Shown piece by piece: positions 18,130 through 27,136 of a DNA stretch of 64,000 nucleotides. The notes under the pieces were generated by a model. That model was not told the origin of the DNA. It saw nothing but the letters and a program-made list of their open reading frames with translations, and did not search any database. Each line of letters starts with the position of its first letter. Position 1 is the first letter of the stretch. The stretch lies in NCBI GenBank assembly GCA_038147495.1, contig JAYQTT010000014.1, positions 3,142 through 67,141 of the forward strand, given 5' to 3'. Made by a program: the position numbers and the translations under genes. The stretch comes from MED-G116 sp038147495 (GTDB lineage Bacteria > Pseudomonadota > Alphaproteobacteria > Puniceispirillales > Puniceispirillaceae).

Positions 18130-18435
18130 ATGAACATCAACGCAAACCTTTTCTCTGTATTCCACAGGTCAGCTGCGATTGCAGCAATCGTTCTTGCCTC
18201 AACATCATCAGCCAATGCGCATTTGGGTCATGTTGGCGAATTGGCAGGGCATGGCCATCTTGTCGGGATTGGTCTTGTCGGCACCGCGGTGATGCTTGGC
18301 GGTATTTTGGCCGCTGCCAGCCGTCATGCCAAGGGTGATCATGCCGATGCGCCTGTCGCTGATGATGCGGATGAGCAGGTGAATGGCACCGAAGATGAAC
18401 CACAGAATGTTACAGGAGAGAAAGTCAATGTCTGA
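18130..18435 (+). CDS. DUF6732-like small histidine-rich membrane protein
   Basis: This is a 101-residue protein with an N-terminal signal or membrane segment ending in ANA. The motif HLGHVGELAGHGHLVGIG follows, then a single transmembrane helix (GLVGTAVMLGGILAA) and an acidic tail. The four histidines next to the membrane could bind a metal on the periplasmic face. Similar small proteins sit next to CbiX in other alphaproteobacteria (from memory). The ATG at 18130 is preceded by AGGA in the leader. The stop overlaps the start of cbiX by 8 bases, so coupling is tight. A role in cobalt handling is inferred from context; no activity is known. Confidence 0.65.
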   Translation: MNINANLFSVFHRSAAIAAIVLASTSSANAHLGHVGELAGHGHLVGIGLVGTAVMLGGILAAASRHAKGDHADAPVADDADEQVNGTEDEPQNVTGEKVNV

Positions 18436-19561
18436 TGCCGTGGAAAAGAAATATGGTGTTATGATCTGTGGCCATGGCTCTCGGTCAAAATCGGCAGTTA
18501 CCGAATTTGCTGTGCTGGCGGAAAAACTGGCGCCGATGTTCCCAGACTGGCCGGTTGAATATGGCTATCTTGAATTTGCCACGCCGGTGATCAAAACCGG
18601 TCTTGATAAATTGCGCGAGCAGGGTGTCAATCATGTGCTTGCGGTTCCAGGAATGCTGTTTGCTGCCGGGCATGCGAAAAATGACATTCCGTCAGTGTTG
18701 AACACATATGCCGCCGAACATGGCATCACCATTCAATATGGCCGCGAACTGGCGATTGATTTGCAGATGCTGCAAGCCGCCAATGACCGCATTACAGAGG
18801 CACTTGCCGCCGCCAATGATGCGCATGGAGCGGTTGATATCGCCGAGACGTGTCTCGTTGTTATTGGCCGGGGTGCGTCCGATCCGGATGCCAATTCGAA
18901 CGTGTCAAAGATTGCCCGTATGCTGTGGGAAGGCATCGGCTTTGGCTGGGCCGAAGTCGGTTATTCCGGTGTTACCTTTCCGCTGGTGCAGCCTTGTCTG
19001 GAACATGTTGCAAAGCTTGGCTATCGCCGCGTTGTGGTGTTTCCGTATTTTCTGTTCTCCGGCATTCTCATTGACCGGATCTATGGCTTTACCGATGAAG
19101 TTGCTGCGGCGTACCCCGAAATTGAGTTCGTCAAGGCTGGCTATTTGAATGATCATCCAAAAGTGATTGCCACTTTTGCCGATCGGGTGCGTGAAATTCT
19201 GGAAGGCAACAACAACATGAATTGTGCCTTGTGCAAATATCGGGCTCAGGTTCTGGGCTTTGAGGATGAGGTTGGCGCGGCGCAGGAAAGCCATCACCAT
19301 CATGTCGAAGGCCAGGGCGTTTCTGCACCGGGAAGCAATGTTGAAGATTGCGCGCTCTGTGACAGTTTTTGCACCGGCGCCTGCCGATTGGATATGGATC
19401 ACCATCATCATCACCATGATCATTCACATGATCATGACCACGGTCATAGCCATAGCCATGACCATGGTCATCACCATCATCCCTATCCCCATGCCAAACA
19501 CCCGCATGGGCCGGAATCGGTGCGTGGCCGCAAACGTGCAGCCGAGCAAAAGGATGGCTGA
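18428..19561 (+). CDS. cbiX: CbiX, sirohydrochlorin cobaltochelatase (long form with metal-rich tail)
   Basis: CbiX inserts Co(II) into sirohydrochlorin at the start of the early-cobalt B12 route. Two CbiX-type domains are present: ICGHGSRSKSA at residues 10-20 with a catalytic His, and a second half with GRGASDPDAN and FPYFLFSGILIDRI. The C-terminus has a cysteine cluster (NCALCKYR; later DCALCDSFCTGAC) compatible with an iron-sulfur cluster. A His/Asp run from about residue 323 to 355 ends in HPHGPESVRGRKRA. This is the arrangement of long alphaproteobacterial CbiX proteins. The ATG at 18428 has a GGAGAG site. It is followed by cobH after a 5-base gap. Confidence 0.92.
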   Translation: MSDAVEKKYGVMICGHGSRSKSAVTEFAVLAEKLAPMFPDWPVEYGYLEFATPVIKTGLDKLREQGVNHVLAVPGMLFAAGHAKNDIPSVLNTYAAEHGITIQYGRELAIDLQMLQAANDRITEALAAANDAHGAVDIAETCLVVIGRGASDPDANSNVSKIARMLWEGIGFGWAEVGYSGVTFPLVQPCLEHVAKLGYRRVVVFPYFLFSGILIDRIYGFTDEVAAAYPEIEFVKAGYLNDHPKVIATFADRVREILEGNNNMNCALCKYRAQVLGFEDEVGAAQESHHHHVEGQGVSAPGSNVEDCALCDSFCTGACRLDMDHHHHHHDHSHDHDHGHSHSHDHGHHHHPYPHAKHPHGPESVRGRKRAAEQKDG

Positions 19562-19566
19562 AAACC

Positions 19567-20205
19567 GTGATTCTGCCTGACTACATCAAGGACCCACAGG
19601 CCATTTATGACGCGTCATTCGCAACGGTGCGCGACCGTGTCGACCTCGCGGCGGTGCCGGCTGATATGCATGATGTCGTGATCCGTTTGGTGCATGCTTG
19701 CGGTATGCCAGATATCCTTGATGATCTTGAGTTCAGCGCCGATTTGGCATCCCGCGCACATGCCGCCTTGCGTGACGGTTGCCCGATTTTTGCCGATTGC
19801 GAAATGGTGGCATCAGGCATCACAAGACGCTTTTTGCCAAAGAATAACGACATTATCGTGACACTGAACGATAGCCGCACGGCACCTTTGGCGGCCGAAC
19901 TTTCGACAACGCGTTCAGCCGCGGCAACAGATCTATGGCTGGATCGGATCGATAACGCCATTCTGGTCTTTGGCAATGCCCCGACAGCTTTGTTCAGAGT
20001 GCTGGAACATATCGCCAACGGATGTCGTCCTGCGGCTATTCTCGGGTTTCCTGTTGGCTTTATCGGGGCGGCAGAGAGTAAACAGACGCTGGCGGAATTC
20101 TTGCCCAAAGTGCCTTTTGTAACGGTGCATGGCACACGCGGTGGATCGGCCATGGCATCGGCCGCGATCAATGCATTGGCGCTTGGTGCCAGGGACGGCA
20201 TGTGA
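19567..20205 (+). CDS. cobH: CobH, precorrin-8X methylmutase
   Basis: CobH moves a methyl group from C-11 to C-12 of precorrin-8X, giving the orange hydrogenobyrinic acid (or its cobalt form in the CbiC route). The catalytic histidine is His43 in IRLVHACG. Other family blocks are DCEMVASGI and GFPVGFIGAAESK. The start is a GTG at 19567 with an AGGATGG upstream; no ATG fits. Length is 212 residues, normal. The stop overlaps the next start as TGATG. It may act on a cobalt-containing substrate if CbiX is the working chelatase. Confidence 0.94.
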   Translation: MILPDYIKDPQAIYDASFATVRDRVDLAAVPADMHDVVIRLVHACGMPDILDDLEFSADLASRAHAALRDGCPIFADCEMVASGITRRFLPKNNDIIVTLNDSRTAPLAAELSTTRSAAATDLWLDRIDNAILVFGNAPTALFRVLEHIANGCRPAAILGFPVGFIGAAESKQTLAEFLPKVPFVTVHGTRGGSAMASAAINALALGARDGM

Positions 20206-21404
20206 TGGCTGTCTTGATTGTCGGGGTGTCGGAGACAGGTGTTTCCAACTTGCCACCAAGCCTTCAAGACCGGATCGCCGCGGCGGACTATATTATCGCC
20301 GCACCGCGATTTCACAAAGGTCTGCCAGATGGTCCAAAGGTTGAAGCATGGCCAACGCCATTCAGTGACGTGTTTGCGCGGATAGACGCGCTGCGTGACA
20401 GACAGCTTGTGATTGTGGCGACCGGTGATCCCATGTGGTACGGCGTTGGCGCGACGATTCAGCGCCGCCTTGGGGCAGGGGCTTGTGAGGTCATTCCCGC
20501 GGTATCCGGCTTTCAGATGGCGGCAACGCGGATGGGCTGGCCGCTTGCCAATTGTGAAACGCTGTCGATCCATGGTCGTCCGGCCGGATCGATATTGCCG
20601 CGCCTGTATCCGCGGGCAAAATTGCTGTTGCTTGCAGAAAACAGCCGTTCTGCAGGTGAAATAGCAGCGCTTCTGACTGATGCCGGTTATGGCGCGGCGC
20701 GGTTATCGGCACTTGCTCATATTGGCGGTGATGAAGAGGCTCGGTTTGACGGTGTTGTCTCATCCTGGGATCATACTGACATTCCTGATTTTCATATTCT
20801 GGCAGTAGATTGTGCGGATTGCCATAATCCGGCAGATGGTTTTGCACTGCCTGACAACGCCTTTGTTTCCAGCGGCAAAATGACCAAGCGTGATGCGCGT
20901 GCCAGCGCATTGGCCAAGCTTGCACCTTTCCCGGGTGCTGTATTCTGGGATGTCGGCTGCGGGTCTGGCGCGGTAGCCGTGGACTTTCTAAGGCATGCCC
21001 CGCGTGGATCAGCCTTTGCGATAGACCGCGATGCCAATCAGATCGATATGGCAAAACAGAATGCGGTGGCGCTCGGTGTGCCACATTTGCAGACAATCCA
21101 TGGCGATTTGCCGGAGGCACTTGCGAACTTGCCACAGCCTGACGCGGTCTTTATTGGCGGCGGCTTGTCGGCTGATCTGGTCACCCGTGTTTATAAGGCG
21201 CTGCAGCCGGGTGGTGTGATCGTTGCGCATTGTGTCACCATCGAGAGCGAGACGCTGTTGACCAGCATGTGGCAGAAATTTGGGGGCAATTTAGCGCGTC
21301 TTTCTGTGCATCATGCGGATCCGGTTGGCGGCTTTCACGGGTGGCGTCCGCTGATGCCTGTTACGCAATGGCATTTGGTCAAGCCGGCAGGGGACGCGAC
21401 ATGA
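20205..21404 (+). CDS. cobL: CobL, precorrin-6Y C5,15-methyltransferase (decarboxylating)
   Basis: This is a fusion of a CbiE-type and a CbiT-type methyltransferase, which methylate C-5 and C-15 of the macrocycle and remove the C-12 acetate carboxyl. The N-terminal 200 residues carry the CbiE pattern (VIVATGDPMWYGVG, EVIPAVSGFQMAATRMGW). The C-terminal half has the Rossmann SAM site FWDVGCGSGAVAVDF followed by DRDANQI. Length is 399 residues, typical of CobL. It overlaps cobH (TGATG) and cobI (ATGA). Confidence 0.94.
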   Translation: MAVLIVGVSETGVSNLPPSLQDRIAAADYIIAAPRFHKGLPDGPKVEAWPTPFSDVFARIDALRDRQLVIVATGDPMWYGVGATIQRRLGAGACEVIPAVSGFQMAATRMGWPLANCETLSIHGRPAGSILPRLYPRAKLLLLAENSRSAGEIAALLTDAGYGAARLSALAHIGGDEEARFDGVVSSWDHTDIPDFHILAVDCADCHNPADGFALPDNAFVSSGKMTKRDARASALAKLAPFPGAVFWDVGCGSGAVAVDFLRHAPRGSAFAIDRDANQIDMAKQNAVALGVPHLQTIHGDLPEALANLPQPDAVFIGGGLSADLVTRVYKALQPGGVIVAHCVTIESETLLTSMWQKFGGNLARLSVHHADPVGGFHGWRPLMPVTQWHLVKPAGDAT

Positions 21405-22108
21405 CAACTGGAATCTTGTACGGCATTGGCACCGGTCCCGGCGACCCTGAATTGATCACGCGTAAGGCGTGGCGGCTCATTGAAGCAGCCCGCGTGATTG
21501 CCTATCCGGCACCTGATACCGGCGAGAGTTTCGCCAGATCGATTGCTGCCGAGGCGATTTCACCGGATGCAGTTGAAATTCCGATGATTGTACCAATGCG
21601 TACCGGACGCGATCCCGCACAAACGATTTATGACTCAGCTGCCAAAAAAATCGCTGCGCATCTAGACGCCGGAGAGGATGTTGTCGTGTTGTGCGAAGGG
21701 GATCCGCTGTTCTATGGGTCTTTCATGTATTTGCTGGCACGTTTGAAGGATGATTATGAAACCCGGATCGTTCCCGGGGTGACCAGTCTGACGGCCTGCG
21801 CGGCGGCACATGCTCGCCCGCTTGCGGCGCGCAATGACATTATGACAATCCTGCCCGGACCATTGGCAGACGATGATCTGACAGCCCAGATTGAGAGGGC
21901 TGATGCGGTCGCAATCATGAAAGTAGGACGGCATATGCCACGCCTGAAGGCCCTGTTTGCACGGCTTGGGCATTTGGATGCGGCGCTTTACGTTGGGCAT
22001 GCCTCGCTTGCCCATCAGCTACAGGTTCCGCTCTCAGAAGCGCCGGATGATGCTCCATATTTCTCGATGATATTGCTCTACAAAGGGGACGATCCGTGGA
22101 TCAGATAG
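21401..22108 (+). CDS. cobI: CobI, precorrin-2 C20-methyltransferase
   Basis: CobI transfers a SAM methyl group to C-20 of precorrin-2, or of its cobalt form as CbiL. The 235-residue protein has the tetrapyrrole methylase motif YGIGTGPGDPELIT at residues 7-20, VVVLCEGDPLFYGSF in the middle and IVPGVTSLTACAAA. The start overlaps the cobL stop (ATGA) and the end overlaps the next gene by 13 bases. It is the first corrin-specific methylation enzyme of the operon. Confidence 0.94.
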   Translation: MTTGILYGIGTGPGDPELITRKAWRLIEAARVIAYPAPDTGESFARSIAAEAISPDAVEIPMIVPMRTGRDPAQTIYDSAAKKIAAHLDAGEDVVVLCEGDPLFYGSFMYLLARLKDDYETRIVPGVTSLTACAAAHARPLAARNDIMTILPGPLADDDLTAQIERADAVAIMKVGRHMPRLKALFARLGHLDAALYVGHASLAHQLQVPLSEAPDDAPYFSMILLYKGDDPWIR

Positions 22109-23973
22109 CGCCGTCAAATGGCAAGAAGCCTGTTATCGTTACCCTTTCAGCCGTCGGGTTCAGCCTTGCCCGAAAGATCGCTGATGATCTTGGTGCTGAA
22201 ATTCACGGTCACGCAACGCGCTGTCCGCAGGCTGATGTTACCTTCATCAAGGCTCGCCCGCATATTGGCGAATTGTTTGCCGCCGGACGCCCGATCATTG
22301 GGGTTTGTGCTGCCGGCATTTTGATCCGTTCAGTTGCCCCGTACCTGCAGCACAAAAGCCGCGATGCGGCTGTGCTGGCGGTGGCGGAAAATGGCGCCGA
22401 TGTTGTGCCGCTGATTGGCGGGCACCATGGTGCCATCACATTGGCGAGCGAGGTTGCCAAAACTCTTGGCGCGAATCTGGCGGTGACAACAGCTGGCAAT
22501 TTGCAATGGAACATTTCGCTGGATGAGCCACCTGCGGGATGGCGCCTTGCAAATCCTGCTGCTGCCGGCCGGATCATGCCGCGATTGCTGGCTGGTGATG
22601 GCGCGTTTATTGATGGCGAATGCGCCAGCATGCTTCAGGACTGGGTGATCGATGTGCCGCGCGGTGATGCGGTGACGCTGACCTTCACACGGCAAATGGT
22701 CGTGCCACACGAAAATCAGCTGGTCTATTGCCCACAGGATATGATTTTGGGGCTTGGCTGTGCGCGTGGCTGTTCTGTTGACGAAATGATGGATCTGGTG
22801 ATGAGCAACTTGACCAGCGCCAACATAAATGCCGCCAGTGTCGCCGGAGTGTTTTCAGTCGATATCAAGGCGGATGAGCCCGCAATACAGGCAGTCGCCG
22901 ATATGCTTGATGTGCCGTTTCGCGTCTTTGACGTTGCCACTCTGGAGGCTGAGACGCCACGCCTTGCCAACCCGTCAAAGGTCGTTTTCGATGAAATCGG
23001 TTGTCATGGGGTGAGCGAGGCTGCCGCGCTGGCCGCTGCTGGCGCCGATGGCACGCTGGAAATCACCAAAAAGAAATCAGCCAATGCCACAATGGCGCTG
23101 GCCAGAATGCCATTTTCGCCGGACTCCGCGTTGCCGGGGCGTAAACCGGGCCGCGTGATGCTGATTGGCATTGGGCCCGGACAGAGTGACTGGCGCACCC
23201 CAGAGGCTTCGCGCCTTGTGCAAAGCGCGGATGAGCTGGTCGGCTACGGTCTTTACATCGATATTCTTGGCCCGATGGCAGCGCATATTCCCCGGAAAGA
23301 CTTCGCCCTTGGCGAAGAAGAGGCGCGGTGTCGCTATGCCCTTGAGACAGCCGCAACGGGCAAGGATGTGGCGATTATCTGTTCAGGTGATGCCGGTATC
23401 TATGCCATGGGGGCGCTGGTTTTTGAATTGCTGGATCGGGATCAGGATGCGGGTGGCGTGTCGCCTGCGGCCCGCCGCGTTGATGTGATGACAACTCCGG
23501 GCATTTCGGCCTTGCAGGCTGCAGCTGCTCGCTCAGGCGCGTTGCTCGGCCATGATTTCTGCACGATATCACTTTCAGACCTTTTGACCCCGTGGCAATC
23601 AATCGAACGCCGTATCCATGCGGCGGGTGCGGGTGATTTCGTCATCGCCTTTTATAACCCGGTTTCAAAGCGGCGCCGCACCCAATTGGCGAATGCGCGC
23701 GACATTCTGATGACCTATCGTGGTGGCGACACGCCAGTGCTTCTTGCCAGTAATCTGGGGCGTCAGGAGGAAAATCTGCGGTTTCGGACGCTGGAAACAT
23801 TGGAAATTGACGAAGTCGATATGTTGACCGTAGTCATGGTAGGGGCCAGCACGTCAAGGCAAATTGACCTTGGGCGTGGATCGGTCATCTATACACCGCG
23901 CGGCTATGCAAAACATCTGGATCAGGCTGCTGATGCGCCTCTCCAATCCAAACAGAAAGAGGCCGGATCATGA
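22096..23973 (+). CDS. cobJ: CbiG-CobJ fusion: cobalamin protein CbiG plus precorrin-3B C17-methyltransferase
   Basis: This is a 625-residue two-part protein. Residues 1 to about 345 are CbiG. The N-terminal portion has GVCAAGILIRSVAPYL, LIGGHHGAITLA and VTTAGN; the CobE-like C-terminal portion has LGLGCARGCSVDEM and SAANAT-like KKSANATMALARM. CbiG opens the delta-lactone formed during ring contraction in the early-cobalt pathway. Residues from about 350 are CobJ/CbiH, with MLIGIGPGQSDWRTPEA, VGYGLYIDIL, GDAGIYAMGALVFE and FYNPVSKRR. CobJ/CbiH methylates C-17 and contracts the ring. The GTG start at 22096 has AAGGGG 7 bases upstream and overlaps cobI. Fusing the two activities of one chemical step makes functional sense. 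Confidence 0.92.
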   Translation: MDQIAPSNGKKPVIVTLSAVGFSLARKIADDLGAEIHGHATRCPQADVTFIKARPHIGELFAAGRPIIGVCAAGILIRSVAPYLQHKSRDAAVLAVAENGADVVPLIGGHHGAITLASEVAKTLGANLAVTTAGNLQWNISLDEPPAGWRLANPAAAGRIMPRLLAGDGAFIDGECASMLQDWVIDVPRGDAVTLTFTRQMVVPHENQLVYCPQDMILGLGCARGCSVDEMMDLVMSNLTSANINAASVAGVFSVDIKADEPAIQAVADMLDVPFRVFDVATLEAETPRLANPSKVVFDEIGCHGVSEAAALAAAGADGTLEITKKKSANATMALARMPFSPDSALPGRKPGRVMLIGIGPGQSDWRTPEASRLVQSADELVGYGLYIDILGPMAAHIPRKDFALGEEEARCRYALETAATGKDVAIICSGDAGIYAMGALVFELLDRDQDAGGVSPAARRVDVMTTPGISALQAAAARSGALLGHDFCTISLSDLLTPWQSIERRIHAAGAGDFVIAFYNPVSKRRRTQLANARDILMTYRGGDTPVLLASNLGRQEENLRFRTLETLEIDEVDMLTVVMVGASTSRQIDLGRGSVIYTPRGYAKHLDQAADAPLQSKQKEAGS

Positions 23974-24764
23974 CGGTTTATTTTATCGGCGCCGGACCGG
24001 GTGATCCGGAATTGATCACTGTACGGGGTTTGCGTCTGATTGAAAGGTGTAAGCTGTGCCTTTACGCAGGATCACTGGTGCCTGAGGCCGTGGTCGCTGC
24101 CGCGCCGTCAGATGCGCGCCGGATCGACACTGCCTCAATGACCCTTGATGACATCATGGCAGAAATTGAGGCGGCGCATGCCAAGGGGCTTGATGTTGCG
24201 CGGGTGCATTCGGGTGATCCATCGCTTTATGGAGCGATTGCTGAACAGATCAGACGGCTTCAGGCAAAACAGATTGATTATCAGATTGTTCCGGGTGTGT
24301 CGGCCTATGCGGCGGCGGCGGCCGGCCTTGGCATTGAATTGACCGTTCCGGAAGTGACGCAGACGCTGATTCTGACGCGGACGGCGATGAAATCATCGGC
24401 CATGCCTCCGGGTGAGGATCTTGAAACGCTTGGCCGGACAGGGGCAACGCTTGCAATCCATCTCTCGATCCGCAATTTGCGGCAGATTGAGCGTGATTTG
24501 ACACCGCATTACGGCGCCGATTGTCCGGTTATTGTGGCCTATCGGGTGGGCTGGCCGGACGAGACATATATTCACGCCACCCTTGCCACCGTTCGCAAGA
24601 TTGTTCAGCAGGAAAAGATCACCCGCACCGCGTTGATCTTTGTCGGACGTGGGCTTGGTTATCAAGGCAATTTTCGCGACAGTGCTCTTTATGATGCGGC
24701 ACATGCCCATGTCTTGCGGCCCAAGCGAGGCAATGCAGATGAGCGAGAAGCCGATACGGCCTAG
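23970..24764 (+). CDS. cobM: CobM, precorrin-4 C11-methyltransferase
   Basis: CobM methylates C-11 of precorrin-4. The 264-residue protein begins VYFIGAGPGDPELITVRG, then LYAGSLVPE, VARVHSGDPSLYGAI, VPGVSAYAAAAA and the family-specific ELTVPEVTQTLILTR. All are typical of CobM/CbiF. The start overlaps the cbiG-cobJ stop (ATGA). It is the last gene of the seven-gene unit that starts at 18130 and ends tail to tail with cobB, overlapping by 4 bases. Confidence 0.95.
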   Translation: MTVYFIGAGPGDPELITVRGLRLIERCKLCLYAGSLVPEAVVAAAPSDARRIDTASMTLDDIMAEIEAAHAKGLDVARVHSGDPSLYGAIAEQIRRLQAKQIDYQIVPGVSAYAAAAAGLGIELTVPEVTQTLILTRTAMKSSAMPPGEDLETLGRTGATLAIHLSIRNLRQIERDLTPHYGADCPVIVAYRVGWPDETYIHATLATVRKIVQQEKITRTALIFVGRGLGYQGNFRDSALYDAAHAHVLRPKRGNADEREADTA

Positions 24765-26065
24765 CAAATGATGTGCGCGTAAGACCCGGCGACCGAACCT
24801 TTTACAAGACCCATGTTGCCGAGCACATTCCCCGTCATATCACGGGCAGAAAACAGCGGATCGCCGTTTTCGAATGTGGCTTGCGTATAGTGAAATTCAT
24901 GGCCGGTAATCGGCTGGTTGCCAAGCCAGCCAAGTTGGGCTGTGGCCAGAAGATTCCTGTAGCCAAGATGCAGCTTGCGTGCGGCAAAGCTTGTTTCCAG
25001 ATCAAGCAGTCCAGCCATGTCAAAAGCGGTTCCACCAGAATCGATGATGCGCGTGCCAAGTGTCATGAAGCCACCGCATTCGCCATAAATTGGCACATTT
25101 GCTTTTGCCGCTTTTTGCAAGCCGGTGATGAAGCCAGTAGCCGTTGATAAAGTCGGCAAATGCAGCTCGGGATATCCACCGGGCAAAAAGATGAAGTCTG
25201 CATCGGTGGCTGGGGCCTCATTATTCAGCGGTGAAAATGTATGGATTGTGGCGCCCATATCACGCCAGCCTTCAAGCATATGCTGGTAATGAAAGCCGAA
25301 CGCCACATCCAGTGCCATTGAAACGCTCTGTCCGGGCGGGGTGATCGGACAGGTGAGCACCGCGGCGCGGGCAGGGGCAAGCGGTTGCGCCAGTGCGAGG
25401 AGCGCGCGGCAATCAATATGCGCCTCGACCAAATCCGCAGCGGCGTTGATGATCGTTTCCAACGCGCCCTGTGAAGCAAGATCACTGCTTTGCACGAGGC
25501 CCAGATGACGTGACGGGACGCTGGCGTCTGTAGAGACCGGCACCGATCCAATAAGGTGGATGTCGTGTGCGGCAAGGGCTTCGGCGATCAATTTTTCATG
25601 ACGGGCAGAGGCCACGCGGTTCAAAATCACACCGGCGAGATGGGTGTCCGGCGGCAATTCACGGGCAACGCCAGCCGCAAGCGCTGCGGCAGTTTGTGCC
25701 TGATGTCGGCAATCAATGACGAGAATAATCGCCGCGCCCAGCTTTTGTGCAATTTCCGCACTGGAACCACGGCCACCATCGGTCCCGTCAAAAAGACCCA
25801 TGACACCTTCTATGACAAGTGTTTCACCAACAGATCTCTCGGCAATGCCGAGCAGCATTTCATCCGACATCGCAACCGAGTCGAGGTTAAAGGCCGGTTT
25901 CCCGCATGCTGTGGCCAGAAAAGCTGTGTCGATGTAATCGGGACCAGCCTTTGCCGCAGCAATATCAGCACCTTGCCGATGCAGCGCACGGAGCAGCCCA
26001 AGTGTAAGTGTGGTTTTGCCGCTGCCCGAAGACAGGCCAGCAATGACCAGAGCGCGGCGTGCCAT
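24761..26065 (-). CDS. cobB: CobB (CbiA), cobyrinic acid a,c-diamide synthase
   Basis: CobB amidates the a and c acetate side chains of (hydrogeno)byrinic acid with glutamine and ATP. The P-loop GLSSGSGKT lies at residues 10-18, with AAKAGPDYIDTAF shortly after. The glutamine-amidotransferase cysteine is in IYGECGGFMTLG in the last third, followed by GHEFHYT. Length is 434 residues, as usual. The ATG at 26065 shares a base with the cobA stop (TGATG), so the pair is coupled. A TTG three bases upstream is less likely. Confidence 0.95.
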   Translation of the reverse strand: MARRALVIAGLSSGSGKTTLTLGLLRALHRQGADIAAAKAGPDYIDTAFLATACGKPAFNLDSVAMSDEMLLGIAERSVGETLVIEGVMGLFDGTDGGRGSSAEIAQKLGAAIILVIDCRHQAQTAAALAAGVARELPPDTHLAGVILNRVASARHEKLIAEALAAHDIHLIGSVPVSTDASVPSRHLGLVQSSDLASQGALETIINAAADLVEAHIDCRALLALAQPLAPARAAVLTCPITPPGQSVSMALDVAFGFHYQHMLEGWRDMGATIHTFSPLNNEAPATDADFIFLPGGYPELHLPTLSTATGFITGLQKAAKANVPIYGECGGFMTLGTRIIDSGGTAFDMAGLLDLETSFAARKLHLGYRNLLATAQLGWLGNQPITGHEFHYTQATFENGDPLFSARDMTGNVLGNMGLVKGSVAGSYAHIIC

Positions 26066-26958
26066 CAACCAGTTTCCGAGACAGCTCTCACCCCGAGCGG
26101 GTCAAGGTCACGCGGCGGTTCGCCTTGCATTTGGCCGATCCAGTCAAGGCACTGGCGCATCAGGGCAACACGCCCGACACACACAATCGCTGGCGCGCCT
26201 ATGCCACTGGCGGCGATGTCTTCTTGAATTCTGGACAGGCTGGTTTCAAGCACTTGCATGTCTGGCCTTGTCGCATTGTTGACAATGGCAACAGGCTCAT
26301 TTGGGTCACGTCCAGCGGCCAGTAATTTTGAACAGATTTCTGGCATATGTTTGATTGCCATATACATGACAATCACTTGCGATCCCTTGGAAACAGCGTC
26401 CCAGTCGATCGCTGACGGCATCAAACCCGTACGGTCATGGCCTGAAAGAAAAGTTACTGACTGGTTTACATCGCGATGCGTTACCGGAATGCCGGCATAG
26501 GCAAGCCCACCAATACCTGCAGAAATGCCTGGGATGATCCGCAGTTTTATACCGGCCTGAACCAGCGTCTGCGCTTCTTCACCCCCGCGACCAAACACAA
26601 AGGGATCGCCACCCTTGAGGCGCAAGACGCGATGTCCTGCCCGCGCCAATTCAATCAGGCGCAAGGAAATATCGCGTTGCTTTGGCGATGGTTTCCCCCC
26701 GCGCTTGCCTGCATATTCAATCATCGTGTCAGCTTTTGCCCAGCGCAGGAGCGAGCTGTCGACCAGCGCGTCATAGATGATCACATCTGCCTGCTGTAGT
26801 GCATTCAGCGCATGCAACGTCACGAGGCCGGGATCACCCGGTCCACCGCCGACCATCCATACCCATCCGGGGCTAAATTCTGGCCAATCCATCCCCTCAA
26901 GGCTTGGCAGTGTGCCATTGGCCAGTGGGGTTTTGGGGATGTTGGTATCGTTGCTCAT
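26065..26958 (-). CDS. cobA: CobA, uroporphyrinogen-III C-methyltransferase (SUMT)
   Basis: SUMT methylates uroporphyrinogen III at C-2 and C-7 to give precorrin-2, the entry point to B12 and sirohaem. The motifs are VGGGPGDPGLVTLHAL, YDALVDSSLL, the RLKGGDPFVFGRGGEEA signature, IIPGISAGIGGLAYAGIPVTHRD and FLSGHD. There is a 30-residue N-terminal extension before the core and no CysG-type dehydrogenase/ferrochelatase domain. The ATG at 26958 is chosen over a GTG one codon upstream. The ribosome binding site is weak. The gene is divergent from cbiD across a 178-base spacer. Confidence 0.94.
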   Translation of the reverse strand: MSNDTNIPKTPLANGTLPSLEGMDWPEFSPGWVWMVGGGPGDPGLVTLHALNALQQADVIIYDALVDSSLLRWAKADTMIEYAGKRGGKPSPKQRDISLRLIELARAGHRVLRLKGGDPFVFGRGGEEAQTLVQAGIKLRIIPGISAGIGGLAYAGIPVTHRDVNQSVTFLSGHDRTGLMPSAIDWDAVSKGSQVIVMYMAIKHMPEICSKLLAAGRDPNEPVAIVNNATRPDMQVLETSLSRIQEDIAASGIGAPAIVCVGRVALMRQCLDWIGQMQGEPPRDLDPLGVRAVSETG

Positions 26959-27136
26959 CACGTTCTGATCATAATTACTGCAAGAGACATTTGCACGTAA
27001 AACCTGCCAAATGAACAGGCGTTTGCGGGGTCTTTGCCGGAGCGTTTCTATGGCACCGGAGTGCTACTGCCTTTTCTGTTGCTATAGCGTCTAGTTTACA
27101 TTGTGTGGGCATGCCGACATCGGCTAGATTCCGACC

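Noticed and set aside
26990..27065. Minus-strand sequence before cobA with CCGGTG...TCCGG and CCCCGCAA resembling the front of a cobalamin riboswitch
   Set aside because: The later conserved parts (GCCACT, GGGAAGGC, B12 box) are all missing before the cobA start, so this is probably chance or at most a remnant.
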